NCBI GenBank assembly: GCA_918807975.1
Contig: OU964921.1
Coordinates: 45,410,498 to 45,474,497 of the forward strand
Direction of reading: 5' to 3'
Length of the DNA stretch: 64,000 bases
Origin: Aplidium turbinatum
Taxonomy: Eukaryota; Chordata; Ascidiacea; Aplousobranchia; Polyclinidae
Shown here: piece by piece, positions 21,000 to 32,396 of the stretch
Numbering within the stretch: the stretch's first letter is position 1
How the letters are laid out: each line of letters starts with the position of its first letter
Made by a program: the position numbers and the translations under genes
The notes under the pieces: generated by a model
Seen by the model: only the letters and a program-made list of their open reading frames with translations
Databases searched by the model: none
Told to the model about the DNA's origin: nothing

Positions 21000-23590
21000 A
21001 CCGGGGTCAAATCAAGCACTGGAATTCTTGAAAAGGAATGCATCTTCTGCAGCAAGAAAGGAAGAATCAAAGCAGGGCGTGGACTTAGCGCTCACTTTGA
21101 ACAGTTGATAACAGTTTCTACTGAATCATTTCAAAGAACGATAAAACGATATGCACAGATATGCAATGACGAGGACTTCATGGATCAGTAGACCTGATTG
21201 CCAAGGAAGCAAAATATCATAAATTCTGTCACAGGCGCTTCTACAAAAAGACCTTAATACTGAAGCAGGGTCAGTATCATAGGAGAAGAGCCAATGCATT
21301 TTCTAAGCTTGTTAATTACAAGTTAGAAGTTCTAAAGAAGAGCAAGAGAGACGCTCACAAACATATCAAAAAAGTATCTTGAATTTCTCTCTGAAGAAGG
21401 AACCGCAAATCTAAGTTTCAAAGCACAATTTCTGTGTGAAAAACTGAAAAGGTATTTTAGGTCCAATATTAAAACAGATAAACAAAGCAGAAAGAAAGGA
21501 ATATTTATTACTGCCCACAAATACTACTCAAAGCAGGACATCATCAAAGCTGCTGCCATGATTCTCAGAAATAAGATTAAAACGTCTCAGGTAAAGCAGT
21601 TAAAGCCACCTATAACAGCGGATCTGTTGAATGATGGTGAAATACAACCACCTGAAGACCTTGTGCAGTTCTACCAATATATGTATGGTGGCCAAGATAC
21701 CATGACCGAGCGCTGTGAAAGAAATGCATTGTCATCCGCTGAAGACGATGTTTACAAAGCTACATATGGGAGAATCAAATCTGCAAAGCATCTGCTGTTA
21801 GGGATGACTCTGAAGTCGTTGACGGGCTCCAAAAAAGTCATTGAACTTCTTAACCATTTTGGATACTGCGTAGGCTACACTTTGTGTGAGGAGTATGAAA
21901 CAGAAATTGCCCTACAGGCTTTGGAGAAGAAAAAAGCTTCTCCAGAAGGAATAATTGGAGAAAAAGGTTTAGCAACTGCGATTGCTTGGGACAATTATGA
22001 TGAGAATGAAGATACGCTTTCAGGCAGTGGCACCCTCCATGATAGGCACAAGGAATATGCTTCCAAAATATGACAACAGAGTTAGATGGATCAAAGGAAC
22101 AAGGCCCATCACAGAGTGATAGTAGCAATTCTGGTTTGTCTTGGATTAGAAAAAGGAGTCTTGAAATCCCTCACATTGAGCTGGAGCCTGTAACAAAAAA
22201 GCCAAAGATAGTTTCTACCAATTTCAAAACTTTCGATATGCCTTCTCCTGAAAACTTACAAAATGTGACAAAAGGGGATGTGATTTGGTCAATCGCCTTT
22301 GCCGACTGTAAAGACACGCCTATGTGGTCAGGATGGAATGCTCAACTTACAAAAGAAACCCTGCCACGCCAGACAGTTGCATATATAAGTAGCGGATGAA
22401 TGTAGTAGCGGATGAATGCAAGGAACAATACATGAATGTTACGTATGACCTTGGTATTGCAAACCCTGCTGCCCAAATCCAGAATATTTTGGCTCCGAGA
22501 TTTGATAGGTTATTCATCCACTATGGACTGTTCCACATCATGTTCAGGTACTTTGGTTGCTTGGGCGACCTGATAGAGGATTCTGGAGGTCCATACATCC
22601 TTACTCAATCGGAAGTACTAGCTCCTGGGTCAATTAGCGGCTTCCTATCAGGAAAGCATTACAACAGGTGTAAGCGATTGCGTGTTTTACTTGCCACTGC
22701 GTTCAGGAAAAAACATGTGGAGTCGTTCTTAGAGCAGATGAAGGACAATGTGAATATACATGTTATCATCACAGCAATGCTTCGAAACAGTATACATATT
22801 GAAGATGTAGAGAAATCAGATGCCTTTAAAGGTCTTATGAATGATTATGAGAAGTTCTGTGACGATACACGGAACGGGAACCATGGCGGTACAGCCCAGT
22901 TCTGGTTTCTTTAAATCAATCTTGTACAGCAATTTTTACTTATAAACAGAGCTGTAAAGACGAATAATATTGAGCTCTACACTTATGCTCTGAAAACAAT
23001 AATCCCTGTGTTTTTTGCATGCAACAAGCCCAACTATTCCAGACACATGCTACTGTACTTCCTGAAACTGTTGAACATGGACTACACACACCCTGGCATA
23101 CGTGATCAGCTGGAGAAAGGAGCCTTCTCTATGAGGTTGTCTGGATATTCCTTCTCCAGATTACCTGTTGGTCAAGCAGTGGAGATGACTGTGAATGTGG
23201 ATGCTGCATCCAGGATGACTGGCATAAGTGCGTTCACCCAGAGTTTTCCTGCCCAACAAAGATGGAATGTCAAGAGGTATGTAAGGACTAAGGAGTCAAG
23301 TGATAAATTATGCGATGGAGAAGGCTGGTATGAAACATTATGAAACTGTTTACCAGGAATCAAAACCCTACAGAATAAAAAGAGACCATGCTGATTTCAT
23401 GAAGATTGGTGAAACTATCGATTCGACCATGAATCCATTTCAACATGTTAAACAAAGCAATTACTTGATCAAGCTATCGTCTGGAAAACCAGCTCCAGAT
23501 GAGATCAGAAATGATCTCTTGAACACAATTAGCAAAGGTTCTGAATGGCAACAGGAGTTCCTTGATAAAATAAAAGAAGATCCAGCTTGA
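21000..23590 (+). CDS. Academ-like protein, N-terminal and central region (several frames)
   Basis: Near 21020-21070 the translation gives GILEKECIFCSKK and near 21195-21250 LIAKEAKYHKFCHRRFYKK, a C-x2-C...H-x3-C pattern preceding a long helical region. Open segments follow at 21558-22073, 22070-22399, 22396-22914, 23008-23343 and 23300-23590 with short overlaps, so the original protein exceeded 1300 residues and a handful of small indels or stops now divide it. The segment around 22396-22914 (ILAPRFDRLFIHYGLFHIMF, GPYILTQSEVL) recalls the central region of large uncharacterised proteins of the same type. It has no similarity to RT or DDE signatures that I can see. Confidence 0.55.
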
Positions 23591-23674
23591 ATTGAAAAGC
23601 CCATCAAGAGAAGGAAAGTTAGAAATTTCGCTAGCAATGCAGCAAAGGTTTTCGTCACCACAAAAGATAAGAAA

Positions 23675-25180
23675 GTGGTAGAGCTGAAATGTTCCACAGA
23701 CATGTTTGGCAGACTTCTTTACTTGTCCTGCCATAAAAAGCTTGACTTAAGAAAAGTCCTGTCTCACCCACTGTCAGTAGTTCCCCTTAGTCTATGCAAT
23801 GTAGAAGGAAGTATGACCACAACCAACAAGTCCAAATTGGCTAATCATCTTGAGTCACTTGCGACGGCAGCTAATGAACCATTGAATACGGGAAGCGATG
23901 TGAGTATTTTTGATGGCATGTTCTTGATCAGAATGATTACGAACCTTCCTTCTACTAATGGTGGAATTGCCAAAGCTCTCTTAACTATGATTTGTAAAGT
24001 TACTAGCGAAGAAGTGCACTTTGTATGTGACGATTATACTCAGAACACAATCAAAGATTTGGCTCATGAAATTCGGGGGGACACCGACACTGTCATCAGC
24101 ACTACTGGTCCTAGCCAAAAAAGACCTAAAGACTTTTCAAAGTGCCTATCCTCATCACAGTTCAAAGATTCTTTCCTTGCTTTCTTGTTTTATGAGTGGC
24201 AGTCAAATGCCTATGCTAAAGTAATCGACAACAAGAAAGTAATTGTGGCAAAGGGAAAAAAGTGCTATGAATTTAGTGTGCACAGTAACAATTTTGTAAT
24301 AAGACAGGACTGCTGTTTATATGACTGCGAACACAATGAAGCGGACACAAGGATGGTGCATCACATCTTTCAGCTCTACAAAAGTAGTAACAATCCTCTG
24401 CGAGTGAATGTGCGTTGTAATGACACAGATGTAATGATCATCATTCTCTTGCATTATTGCAGCGATGTGGACCTGCAAACAGAAGTTTTATTGGAAATGG
24501 GTCATGCCTACAACAATACTCGGCGTATTGTTAACATCAGAAGCATGATGGAGGAGCTCAGTGAAATTAATGGCTTATTCTGTACAGCTGTGCCAGGATA
24601 CCATGCCATCACGGGTGTGATTACAATTCCTGTTTCTTTGGCAAAGGGAAAACTAGACCAAGTGCTCTTAATTGCATTAAAGTACCCTCAATTAATTCAA
24701 GCAGATTTAGGCAGTTCCATCAGTGTTAGCTCTGCCACGGAAGCTGCTCTCGAAGAGTTTAAATGTGCAACATACAGGAAAAGGAAACTTTGTGACGTCA
24801 ATGAAGCCCGCAGAGTAATATTTGAAACAAAGTTTACGCCAATACATGGTAAGCAGCCTCTGCAAAAAGTAAAAGGTTTGGAACCTAAAACAATGTCTCC
24901 TTGCAGGGCAGTGTTTACCCAGCACATTAAGCGAGCAAATTTTATTGCAAGGATGTGGAAACTTGCAAATAAATTCAAGCCTGTGACAGAGTCACCTTTA
25001 GACCATGGGTGGAAAGACGATAATAGCGGCAAGATAGTGCCAAATTGGTTTGAAGGCTCTCAGCTGTCAGATTCTCTGGAAGTAGACCAATATAACAATG
25101 ACAGTGACTACGAGGATTCGAATTTATCTGACGATTCAGATGACAGTGAAAGTCAGAATGATCATTTTAACATTATCTAA
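23675..25180 (+). CDS. Academ-like protein, C-terminal region with XPG/PIN-like nuclease
   Basis: Open frame of 501 codons. Around residue 215-225 it has HNEADTRMVHHI, at about 245 NDTDVMIIILL, at about 285 MEELSEI, and at about 305 PGYHAITG followed by KGK. In FEN1/XPG/PIN nucleases the acidic 'E-A-D', 'D-x-D' and 'GCD' elements bind metal. Here the expected Cys-Asp after HAITG is altered (HAITGVITIPVSLAKGK), which suggests a small compensated frame change and loss of one metal ligand. The tail is acidic (SDDSDDSESQND). It lies about 350 bases before the right TIR. Likely the nuclease part of the same protein as the upstream segments. Confidence 0.55.
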   Translation: MVELKCSTDMFGRLLYLSCHKKLDLRKVLSHPLSVVPLSLCNVEGSMTTTNKSKLANHLESLATAANEPLNTGSDVSIFDGMFLIRMITNLPSTNGGIAKALLTMICKVTSEEVHFVCDDYTQNTIKDLAHEIRGDTDTVISTTGPSQKRPKDFSKCLSSSQFKDSFLAFLFYEWQSNAYAKVIDNKKVIVAKGKKCYEFSVHSNNFVIRQDCCLYDCEHNEADTRMVHHIFQLYKSSNNPLRVNVRCNDTDVMIIILLHYCSDVDLQTEVLLEMGHAYNNTRRIVNIRSMMEELSEINGLFCTAVPGYHAITGVITIPVSLAKGKLDQVLLIALKYPQLIQADLGSSISVSSATEAALEEFKCATYRKRKLCDVNEARRVIFETKFTPIHGKQPLQKVKGLEPKTMSPCRAVFTQHIKRANFIARMWKLANKFKPVTESPLDHGWKDDNSGKIVPNWFEGSQLSDSLEVDQYNNDSDYEDSNLSDDSDDSESQNDHFNII

Positions 25181-25686
25181 CTAAATCTTGTATTTCAGAT
25201 TGTATTTTCTTACAGTTTCATATTGAAAAACACAAAAACTGTTACAGTTACTCAAAAACCATGACAGATAACCTTTTGTCTTGGCAGAATTTGACCAATT
25301 TCACTTTTTGAACTAAGAAGCTGTCTTAATTCTATGTCAAATTAGTAAAGGAAAATATCAGAAAATAAAAAACGGAAGTAGCCCACAAACATTAAAAATT
25401 GCAAATATCTCAAAAATGTCCAGTTTTCGGCGTGTAAGCACTCGATTTTTGGATTCTACGCCCAAAAATACATCTAAAAAGTTCTTCCTTAAATTTCCTA
25501 ATGAAAATGTAATTAAACTCGTATAACTCCTGGACTATATTGATATACCTTGACTTTTCACAGCTTTGCTTGATCTTTAGGACAATATAATAATTATTTA
25601 TCTCAAACAAACGTTAGTAGCATAAAAAAAAATAACAGCATCTTGTACCGTGGGGTCCAATGGACCCCAAGCCTGCTGCATTCGAA

Positions 25687-25711
25687 GTAATAATAATAAT
25701 AATAATAATAA
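25687..25711 (+). repeat. (TAA)n microsatellite
   Basis: Eight tandem TAA units between the piggyBac subterminal palindrome and the transposase remnant. Confidence 0.95.
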
Positions 25712-25861
25712 TCATGCTTTTATTTGCGCCCATTGCGATAACATACAGTACACTGCGATCACAGATGCGATACAACAGACGACAGGAAGCAGCGAAGTGA
25801 CATATAGTCTTCGAGTCAACTGCTCCCCTTAATCTTGTATTAAAACAGCACTAAAAGGGGA

Positions 25862-26273
25862 GTCGACACCATTGACACAATGGTTAGGAAATACATTTCC
25901 AAAAGAATCACGAGAAGATTGCCGGTAGCTCTATTTTACAATATGATCGATGTCACTGCTGTCAATGCTTTTGTGATATGGCATCAATTGCAAGGCGAAA
26001 ATAGCAGCACAACATTCACCATGAAAGAGAAGAAAATTTTAGATCCAACTAGGAAAAGAGCTTGTTGGATTACCAGCTTCGACTGGTAATCCAACAAGAC
26101 ATCTAAATCCGAAACAAAATAAAAGAAACAGCTGTTGAGTGTTGAAGATCAAGCGCCAAAATCAAAGAAGGCTAGATGCTATCTTTGCGAAAGACACAAA
26201 CACCAAAAATGCGGACAATTCTGTACTATTTGCAAACTCAACGTTTGCCAAGAACATTCGCAAATCATTTGAT
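25862..26273 (+). CDS. piggyBac transposase C-terminal remnant with cysteine-rich domain
   Basis: The frame from 25880 reads RRLPVALFYNMIDVTAVNAF, the 'RWP..LF.N.lDi..vNaf.l' block that ends the piggyBac DDD-type catalytic domain. After a frame change near 26085, about 26160-26271 reads KKARCYLCERHKHQKC, then FCTICKLNVCQEHSQ, the paired-cysteine DNA-binding zinc finger of piggyBac-family proteins, then a stop. The N-terminal and catalytic aspartate regions are missing, so it cannot act alone. Located 350 bases from the right TIR, as usual for the family. Confidence 0.85.
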
Positions 26274-26812
26274 CATAATGAATGCGATAATATATAAACT
26301 CACAATATTTCTTGTGAACTAATATGTAGGCCTAATATGCTAATTCTCTCAGTAGTTTCATCATTGCTCAAGAATAGACCAATTCCGTAACAATTTGGTT
26401 TGTGCATGGGCTACTGTATGACTTGTTTGTAAAATTTCGAGTATTTTTCGTTTTTCTACAGTGTTTATAAGTTATGACATTTGTAGTCTGTTACGTCCTT
26501 TCCTATTGAGCTTTAATGTCATCATCGGAGCTGATTTTTTTTTGTCCAAAACAAGTCCTTTGAAGTTTGGGGTCCAATGGACCCCAACGGTAAAACTTGT
26601 AATTTTTTTTTTCGGTAGACAGAGGGTTAAATCTTTTGTATCTGAATAAGACATTCCAGTAATCAGTGAAGCATGCTATTCACTTGTACAACTGTTGTGT
26701 CAAAGGTCAACAGCGTAAATCCCTAAGTATCGTTCTTCTTAACGCGGAAGAAGAAACCTTGAAAATGTCACTTCTATTTGTTTCATGATTTCATCTTTTA
26801 TTCTTCACTTAC

Positions 26813-26945
26813 TTGTAACTCTAGGTCTTTAGCGTCAATGTCAGTGATCACAAATATAGAAGATCCATGTCTGCTATTCTCCACTGCAAGCAAGATTCCT
26901 CTTAGAGCAAGCTCAGCTGCATCCCCTCCACCGTGGGCGTACAAA
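26813..26945 (-). CDS. VWA7-like: VWA7-like gene, middle of vWA domain
   Basis: Acceptor TTTTTTCAG, donor GTAAGT. The first base completes an Arg codon opened by the 33839 exon and the exon ends in phase 0. It encodes LYAHGGGDAAELALRGI, then SSIFVITDIDAKDLELQ. In VWA7-type proteins the GGGD.pE...gl..al block and the following 'iFVfTDa..KD' strand form the vWA core. The exon abuts the family D piggyBac by about 190 bases. Not marked as open in one long frame because it is short. Confidence 0.85.
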
Positions 26946-27211
26946 CTGAAAAAAGAGAGCAGGTTTTCAGAAGAAAAAAAATTTTCAGATTAAATATCAA
27001 AGCATTGAAAAAAGTTAATGTTGAAACGAAGGTATTGCGCCACTGACGATTAAAGCATTTTCAATCAAAAATCTCACAAAATGAAGATGAAATGGGCAAT
27101 AAAACGGAGTCGAGCAGACCAAACATTTCAAGGTGCTGTTCGTGGTGAGCACTGCACAGTGCACAAGCATGTAGCTGTGAAATTGAGAATGGAAGTAATT
27201 ATACAGTTTAA

Positions 27212-28105
27212 CCCTATCTAAATACGAGCTGTTTTCGTACGCGGAAAGTACGTTACGGGCTATCTTAGCTCCGTGCTAATTAATCGCTAATAACGGGAGC
27301 AATGAAAATCACAGAGCCAAAATATTTTACAAGATAATAGCCATGTGTATTGTGGGTATAGAAATTAAATTTTTACCAAACAAGTTTATTGAAATAAAGT
27401 GTTTGAGATGAAAAGACATCAGAAAGTCGATGTCTATTCTACTTTCCCAAAAATAGCTTCAAAATTGAAATTTTTGAATTATAACATAAAGTAATGATAA
27501 ACTGCGGTGGGATGGCGCAACGGATAAGGCATTGGCTTTCCAATTATGCAATCCTGGTTCGACTCCCGGCTTCAGCTGGTTGTTGAAAAACACCGCTCAC
27601 CTCTACCCAGGGTGTAATAAATTGGGTGGGCGTAGTTGCTGAAGTAAAGGCGGCCGAGAGAAAGGAACTGGCCACCCTACTCTCCTTAGTGCCGAAGGCT
27701 TAGTATAATGAGAACCTTATCTTCTCATTCCCCAAAGCTCAGTACCTGAGTATGGGATCTTTACCTTAATGATAAACTAAACAAAAAATTACCTTTGCTC
27801 ATAAATATAAGGCATTTTTGGGCGTTTGTACATTTCAAAGTAATTGCACCAACATTCATATTGCACTTACATTAAATTATATATATTGTATCTAGCATCG
27901 CAAGAAAATGTCCAGCGACCTGAGACGAAATGCTTATTGTGAAGGGCAGGAAGGTAGAAAAGTGACTAGTTTAGGTTTAGAAAATTCGCAAAGAACAAAA
28001 ACTAAAAGTCAAAAAATTTCACATTTCTAGCATATTTCCTTCTGAGAAATATTTCACTACTTTAGTAGGGCGTCCTCATAAAACCCCGTGTCGCTACAGA
28101 TAGAG
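27212..28105. mobile_element. piggyBac-type MITE, family A copy 2 (inverted)
   Basis: CCCTATCT...AGATAGAG between TTAA at 27208-27211 and 28106-28109. It matches the other two family A copies in opposite orientation. A tRNA-derived SINE interrupts it at about 27503-27775; without it the unit would be about 620 bases. Confidence 0.85.
27503..27775 (+). mobile_element. tRNA-derived SINE (family 2) in the MITE
   Basis: A box TGGCGCAACGG (about 27515) and B box GGTTCGACTCC (about 27555), then a body with GGTGAGCGGTGTTTTT-type sequence in inverse (AAAAACACCGCTCACC) and CTGGCCACCCTACTCTCC. The flanking ATGATAAACT / ATGATAAACT direct repeats (27493, 27770) look like its target duplication. A minus-strand copy is at 61500-61745. 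Confidence 0.8.
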
Positions 28106-28513
28106 TTAAATTAAATCATCATCATTAAGATTATGAACTGTATACAAAATAAAGCGTGATTGCAATACAACCATTAAGATTTTGTTTGTGAACTTTTGCT
28201 GATACTCCACTTCCTACGATATCAGCCTTGTTTCTCAAGCAACAAACAGTTCACTAGCCTCATTATTTTAAAATGGGGCAGAACTGCTTGTTGTGCAACA
28301 ATGCTTATACTAATGATACACGAGACAGTCAACCGCTTCAAGTGGACAGTTTGCTGGGTTGGTTCACAGAAACAAAAAGGTTTTATTAGACCGCTTCCTA
28401 AGATGCTAATATTATGTGTTTCTATGCCTCTGCAGCATTTTTGCAGCCGCTGTTGGTACGTACTCGGCTAATAATGATGTACCACATTTGGATCATCTCT
28501 CAAGGTTGCTTAA

Positions 28514-29135
28514 CCCTTAGAAGGTTGGGCTCCTGGAGTCTTGTTCAGTTTGGGGAGGGGGGCTGTCTATTCTTTTTATGCTTTAGGAGTGATATCTCTG
28601 TTATTTTTAAAGACACCGTTTCAAAATTTGGGATTCTCTTTGTAAAATTATTCACGCTGAGCATATCCAAAAATTAATACTATGTGAATTTTAGAACTGC
28701 TCATATACGTTGAAATGTTGAGGTGACGTATGACTGTAGTTGTAGCGTGAGTTTACACATTATTTTTTGGTAGAGTAATGAAGAATATGCATTGCAATGT
28801 TGTGATTAAAATTTTTTTTACATAATTTTACATACAGCCAATTCCCTTCACGCTGTGAAGCAGTTAGGAGGGCCAAATTAATTACTTTCATCCAGCTGGT
28901 GAGAAATTTTTGAACAATAGAATATGAAATATTTCAGAATATTTCAGAGGATGTGCTGAGAAATGCTTTATATCTCTCAATTTATAACCTTCATTCGCTC
29001 AAAATTTCAGCTCAATAGAGATGAATAAAAGTTAGGAAAAGTCAAGAAATCTCGTAGTCGCAGCCTCAGTGGTTTTAGAGATACAACTGTTGATGCAAAA
29101 AAGTTGAATTGACAGCCCCCCCAACCTTCAAAGGG
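28514..29135. mobile_element. piggyBac-type MITE, family E
   Basis: CCCTTAGAAGGTTGGG...CCCAACCTTCAAAGGG. The left flank is TTAA (28510-28513), the right TTGA, probably TTAA with one change. About 622 bases, with no coding capacity. Confidence 0.7.
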
Positions 29136-29474
29136 TTGAGGTGACTTTCAAATTTAGGAAGCTAGTATTGTAAGTCTCCCTATCCTTTTCTAAAACTTCC
29201 TTCAACGCTCAACTTTTGAAGCTTATTTGTTTTTCTTTTTAAAGGTTTAAAAATAGTTCTTTGCAAACACCAAACAGTATCAACACCAAAAGATCTCAAC
29301 CATCCGGACGGCATTAACAAAAAAACTGAAGTGATTGAAAGTAAATAGTGAAACAATACTGGCTCTACCTTTGAGAAGACGCCTTGCGGAGGTAAAGCGC
29401 TAACGAATTAGGTAACGCGTACGCAGAAACAATTAAGTAAATGAGCCTCAGGAACAACATTTTATGTTGTACAT

Positions 29475-29935
29475 CATTATGGGCCATGCCTGAATAAGGC
29501 GTCGGCTACCGTAATTTTTGAAAACGATTGATCATCCATTGTTCTTATTAAATTTACAAAATCCTGGTTTGTCCATGTTAAAAGATTGTTGAAAAATTCT
29601 AAACGTGGACGCCCCCTGTATCTCTGACCAGGAAGCCGCCCCATCATTACCGAGTGCTCAATTCCGTGCTTACAATAGACGTGCCCGATGAATGTCATTT
29701 GCCTTTTTATAACAGTTCTAATGCGGACGCCAGGCGTACAGCCCTACGCCCAGAGCGTTCCCACACTTCTTCGTTAGTGATCTTATCCATCCATTTAATT
29801 CCCATCATTCTCCGAATGAACCAAATTTCAGAACTGTTGATCTTCTTTTCTAACTGCAGGCATATAGTCCTGGATTCACAGCCATATAGCAGAACCGACC
29901 AAACGTTCACCAGCTACACCTGTAAAATTCTTATT
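29475..29935 (-). mobile_element. LINE C-terminal fragment
   Basis: The minus strand reads VLLYGCESRTICLQLEKKI, MMGIKWMDKITNEEVW, then after a frame change FIGHVYCKHGIEHSVMMG and GQRYRGRPRLEFF. This is the standard tail of many non-LTR proteins (LLYG.E.W; RMMRI.W.D..TN..V; GH..R; GRPR). Same type as 59095-59440. No ends seen. Confidence 0.75.
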
Positions 29936-29939
29936 CTAG

Positions 29940-30710
29940 TGTTCAGAATGGTAGGCTACATGAATGTGAAAAAACAACTCGATCGGTTAACAGATAAGTT
30001 GTGTCAAGAGGGCAGGTGCCCAAAATTGTTTGTAATGGCTGCTTGGAGGAAGGAGACGTCGGATAACTCGAGGTTGTTAAAATTGCTCGACATGGTGCAA
30101 TTGCTGACTACAAACGCTCAATTGTGGTGAAAGTTTCTGGCACAGTTAAAAATATCAATGTTGGTTTTGCCGTCATTCTTTTTTAAACCCGAACAGCAGT
30201 TGCAGTTACTTGGTACTGCAGTGCTCGCTGCCACAACGTCAAAATGCTCTGTGGCCGGATGTTTGCCTCCTACATCATTGGACATTCCTTCTATTCTTGC
30301 TAGTATCCAACCTGCTGAGCTTCGTCCCAAGAAGCCACAATGTCTCTCGGCGAAGACACCTCTCATTAGCAACCAAACCAACTTCTCCACACCAAAGTCT
30401 CTGCTCCTTCAAAGAAGCCTCTCGTAGATCGAAATCAAGACACTCATTGGGCCAGCCACGCAACTTCTGTTGATGAAGATGACAAACCAAACATCTCCGT
30501 GGCTAACTAGACTGACCATTCCATTGGAAATCTGAATGAAAGTGAAATACCAACAAACTCCATTCTTTTGTCTCGACGCAGACACCAGAACCATAGATGT
30601 ATCCTTCCAAGAGAGGCGTGGGTGCTCCTCAACCTCTTTTCTTAGGGTTGTTGGACTTTTCCGTTTACCCATGTAGTGTCCTTTTAGTGCTGTCCGGAAA
30701 AATTGTAAAC
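29940..30710. other. No gene seen; possible LINE scraps
   Basis: Overlapping short frames on both strands, none with secure similarity. Near 30600-30640 the plus strand reads REAWVLLNLF, which resembles the WVLLNRLRTG block of the LINE tail at 15105, but the match is short. Confidence 0.35.
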
Positions 30711-30714
30711 TTTC

Positions 30715-31040
30715 GGCAGCAGTGGCCGAGTGGTTAGCGCGTTGGGCTCGCAGTCGAGAGCCTGCATGTTCGACTCCAGCCACCCGCACTTGCTGTTGTT
30801 TCTCTGGGCAAGAAACTTTACGATAATTGCTTCTACCCAGTGATTGATTTCGAGTAATGGGTAGTACCAAATTTAAGTCATAAGCAAAGTAGACAACCGG
30901 AAACAGACATTGCCGTCGGCTGCAGGGTGGGTCAGGTGTACGTCGGAAGGCGTACTCCGATGCATAGCGCTCAAGTCCGCTTTCCCGCAATGCAGGATAA
31001 AGATACGGTATGAAAAACAAAACAAACAAACAAAACCTGG
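30715..31040 (+). mobile_element. tRNA-derived SINE (family 3)
   Basis: A box TGGCCGAGTGG (about 30723), B box-like GTTCGACTCC (about 30770), a tRNA-related head of about 75 bases, a unique body, and an A/C-rich tail AAACAAAACAAACAAACAAAACC ending about 31040. Head resembles a tRNA-Ser type. Confidence 0.7.
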
Positions 31041-31301
31041 AGTGACAAAGGATAGACACTCTGCCTTAGAAACTCAAACAAAGAATGGTTGATCCATTTT
31101 TTCCTCAAGCGCAATTTTTTCTTTGAAGTAGTATGAGCCAGGACATTGAGTACCGCTTCACAATCACGAGGAAGGTCGGTGCTGTATTTCTTGACACCGT
31201 ATTCCACCAAGGTTTCACTCTCACCTGCAGCTGCATCCCAGCAGGTGCATGGTCCGCATCATCATAGAGTTCCTTCACAACAAAAGTTTTAATCTCACCA
31301 C

Positions 31302-31814
31302 CAGGGGGGTAGCCAGAAAAAACTTCGGGGGAGAGCCAGAAAATCTTGAAAAAAATTGCATTCTGAGATTACTTTAAGCTAAAATCAATAGCAATACTCT
31401 ATCAAACGATAGTCACTGAGGATAAAAAGTTTATTAGCTGTAAGTTACAAAAAACTGTAAGAATAAGTAGAGTAGGCCGGTAATGATTAGTTCAATGGTA
31501 GAATTCCCTTTGCCTATAAATACAACATGGTGCATAACCTACTTACATAATTATGTTTTGTTAATATTAGATCTGAGGTGTAGCTTACACCATACGTAGA
31601 AGCAAACATTCGAGATTACAGTAAGCTACTGGCAAACAAAACGTTAAAAAACAAAATTGCTTATCACTGCAACGCACAAACCTGGTTAAAGAAAGGCATC
31701 TTCTTTAACTTTTCTGCAGCTTTTTAATAGCTTGCAAGTCTGTTAGTCGATTGCATATACAAAAATATTTCGGGAGGAAAGGGGGCCATTGTCCCCTATC
31801 TGACTGCGCCTATG
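31302..31814. mobile_element. hAT-type MITE
   Basis: Starts CAGGGGGGTAGCCAG and ends CTGACTGCGCCTATG. Flanks CTCACCAC (31294-31301) and CTCAACAC (31815-31822) match at 7 of 8. 513 bases, non-coding. Confidence 0.75.
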
Positions 31815-31824
31815 CTCAACACTG

Positions 31825-32200
31825 AAACAAACTAACCAGGTTACAACCCTTAAAAAATGGCAAATCCCTCAAGGATTTGTCCTGGGCTCCCTTCTGTTCA
31901 ACATCTACACTTAAGTCACACGATATTTGCAAAGTATACGCTTACGCCGAGGATTTCTCAATTCTGCACATGTCGAAATATTGGGAATCATTAGAAGGAA
32001 TTTTAAACCAGGACATGTCAACACTTTTGGCGTACTTGCAGAAGTAGAGATTGAAGCTCAACGACACCAAAACAGTGACGACAGTTTTCAATTTAAACAA
32101 ACGGGAAGCGAAGCGTGAGTTTAAGGTCAACACAGATGGAAAAATCCTGCCCTTCTGCCCAAAACATACGTATCTAGCTGGACAGGTCGCTCACGTACGT
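31825..32200 (+). mobile_element. LINE reverse transcriptase fragment
   Basis: Translation across frames reads IPQGFVLGSLLFNIYT, then KVYAYAEDFSILH (catalytic box, YADD changed to YAED), then LKLNDTKTVTTVFNLN and KREAKREFKVNTDGKILPF. The last block ('LN.sKT..tvFhL.nreA.reL.v...g') is a distinctive LINE RT/thumb pattern. Broken by stops. No ends seen. Confidence 0.75.
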
Positions 32201-32396
32201 TAACATTTTTAGTCACTACAAAGATGTCGACACTGCATTGGTCATAATTTTCATCATACACATCTTTATTAAGCCGACTAGCTGGCTCTGGCTGGGGTGC
32301 CATTTTGACACCATTATGCTAGCCTACGTTCCAAAATTCCGCTAGAACTAGAATTCCGCTTAAATGTGTACAAATAGAAGATGGCACTATCTACGA

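Larger units (their letters stand above)
20775..25540 (+). mobile_element. Academ-like DNA transposon, nearly full length, about 150-bp TIRs
   Basis: An inverted repeat of roughly 145 bases joins 20781-20926 and about 25379-25532 (for example GTATTTTTGGACGTAGAATC in the left arm and its complement in the right arm). Between them one coding strand runs almost without gaps from about 21000 to 25180. The encoded protein combines a Cys/His zinc-binding N-terminus and an XPG/PIN-like nuclease near the C-terminus, which I associate with Academ elements. Superfamily assignment is from memory of that domain pairing. The duplication at its ends could not be read. Confidence 0.5.
20695..26626 (+). mobile_element. 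piggyBac element, family D, with transposase remnant and nested Academ-like element
   Basis: Termini CCCTCTGTCTACCG...CGGTAGACAGAGGG are flanked by TTAA (20691-20694, 26627-26630). A near-palindrome GGGGTCC-AAT-GGACCCC occurs at about 20710, 25652 and 26569, next to or near the ends, and is a candidate transposase site. The right part encodes the C-terminal end of a piggyBac transposase (25862-26273). Most of the left part is occupied by a 4.8-kb element at about 20775-25540. It lies in an intron of the VWA7-like gene. Confidence 0.85.

Noticed and set aside
30100-31060. Overlapping open frames on both strands as host exons
   Set aside because: No recognisable domain, and part of the stretch is a tRNA-derived SINE.
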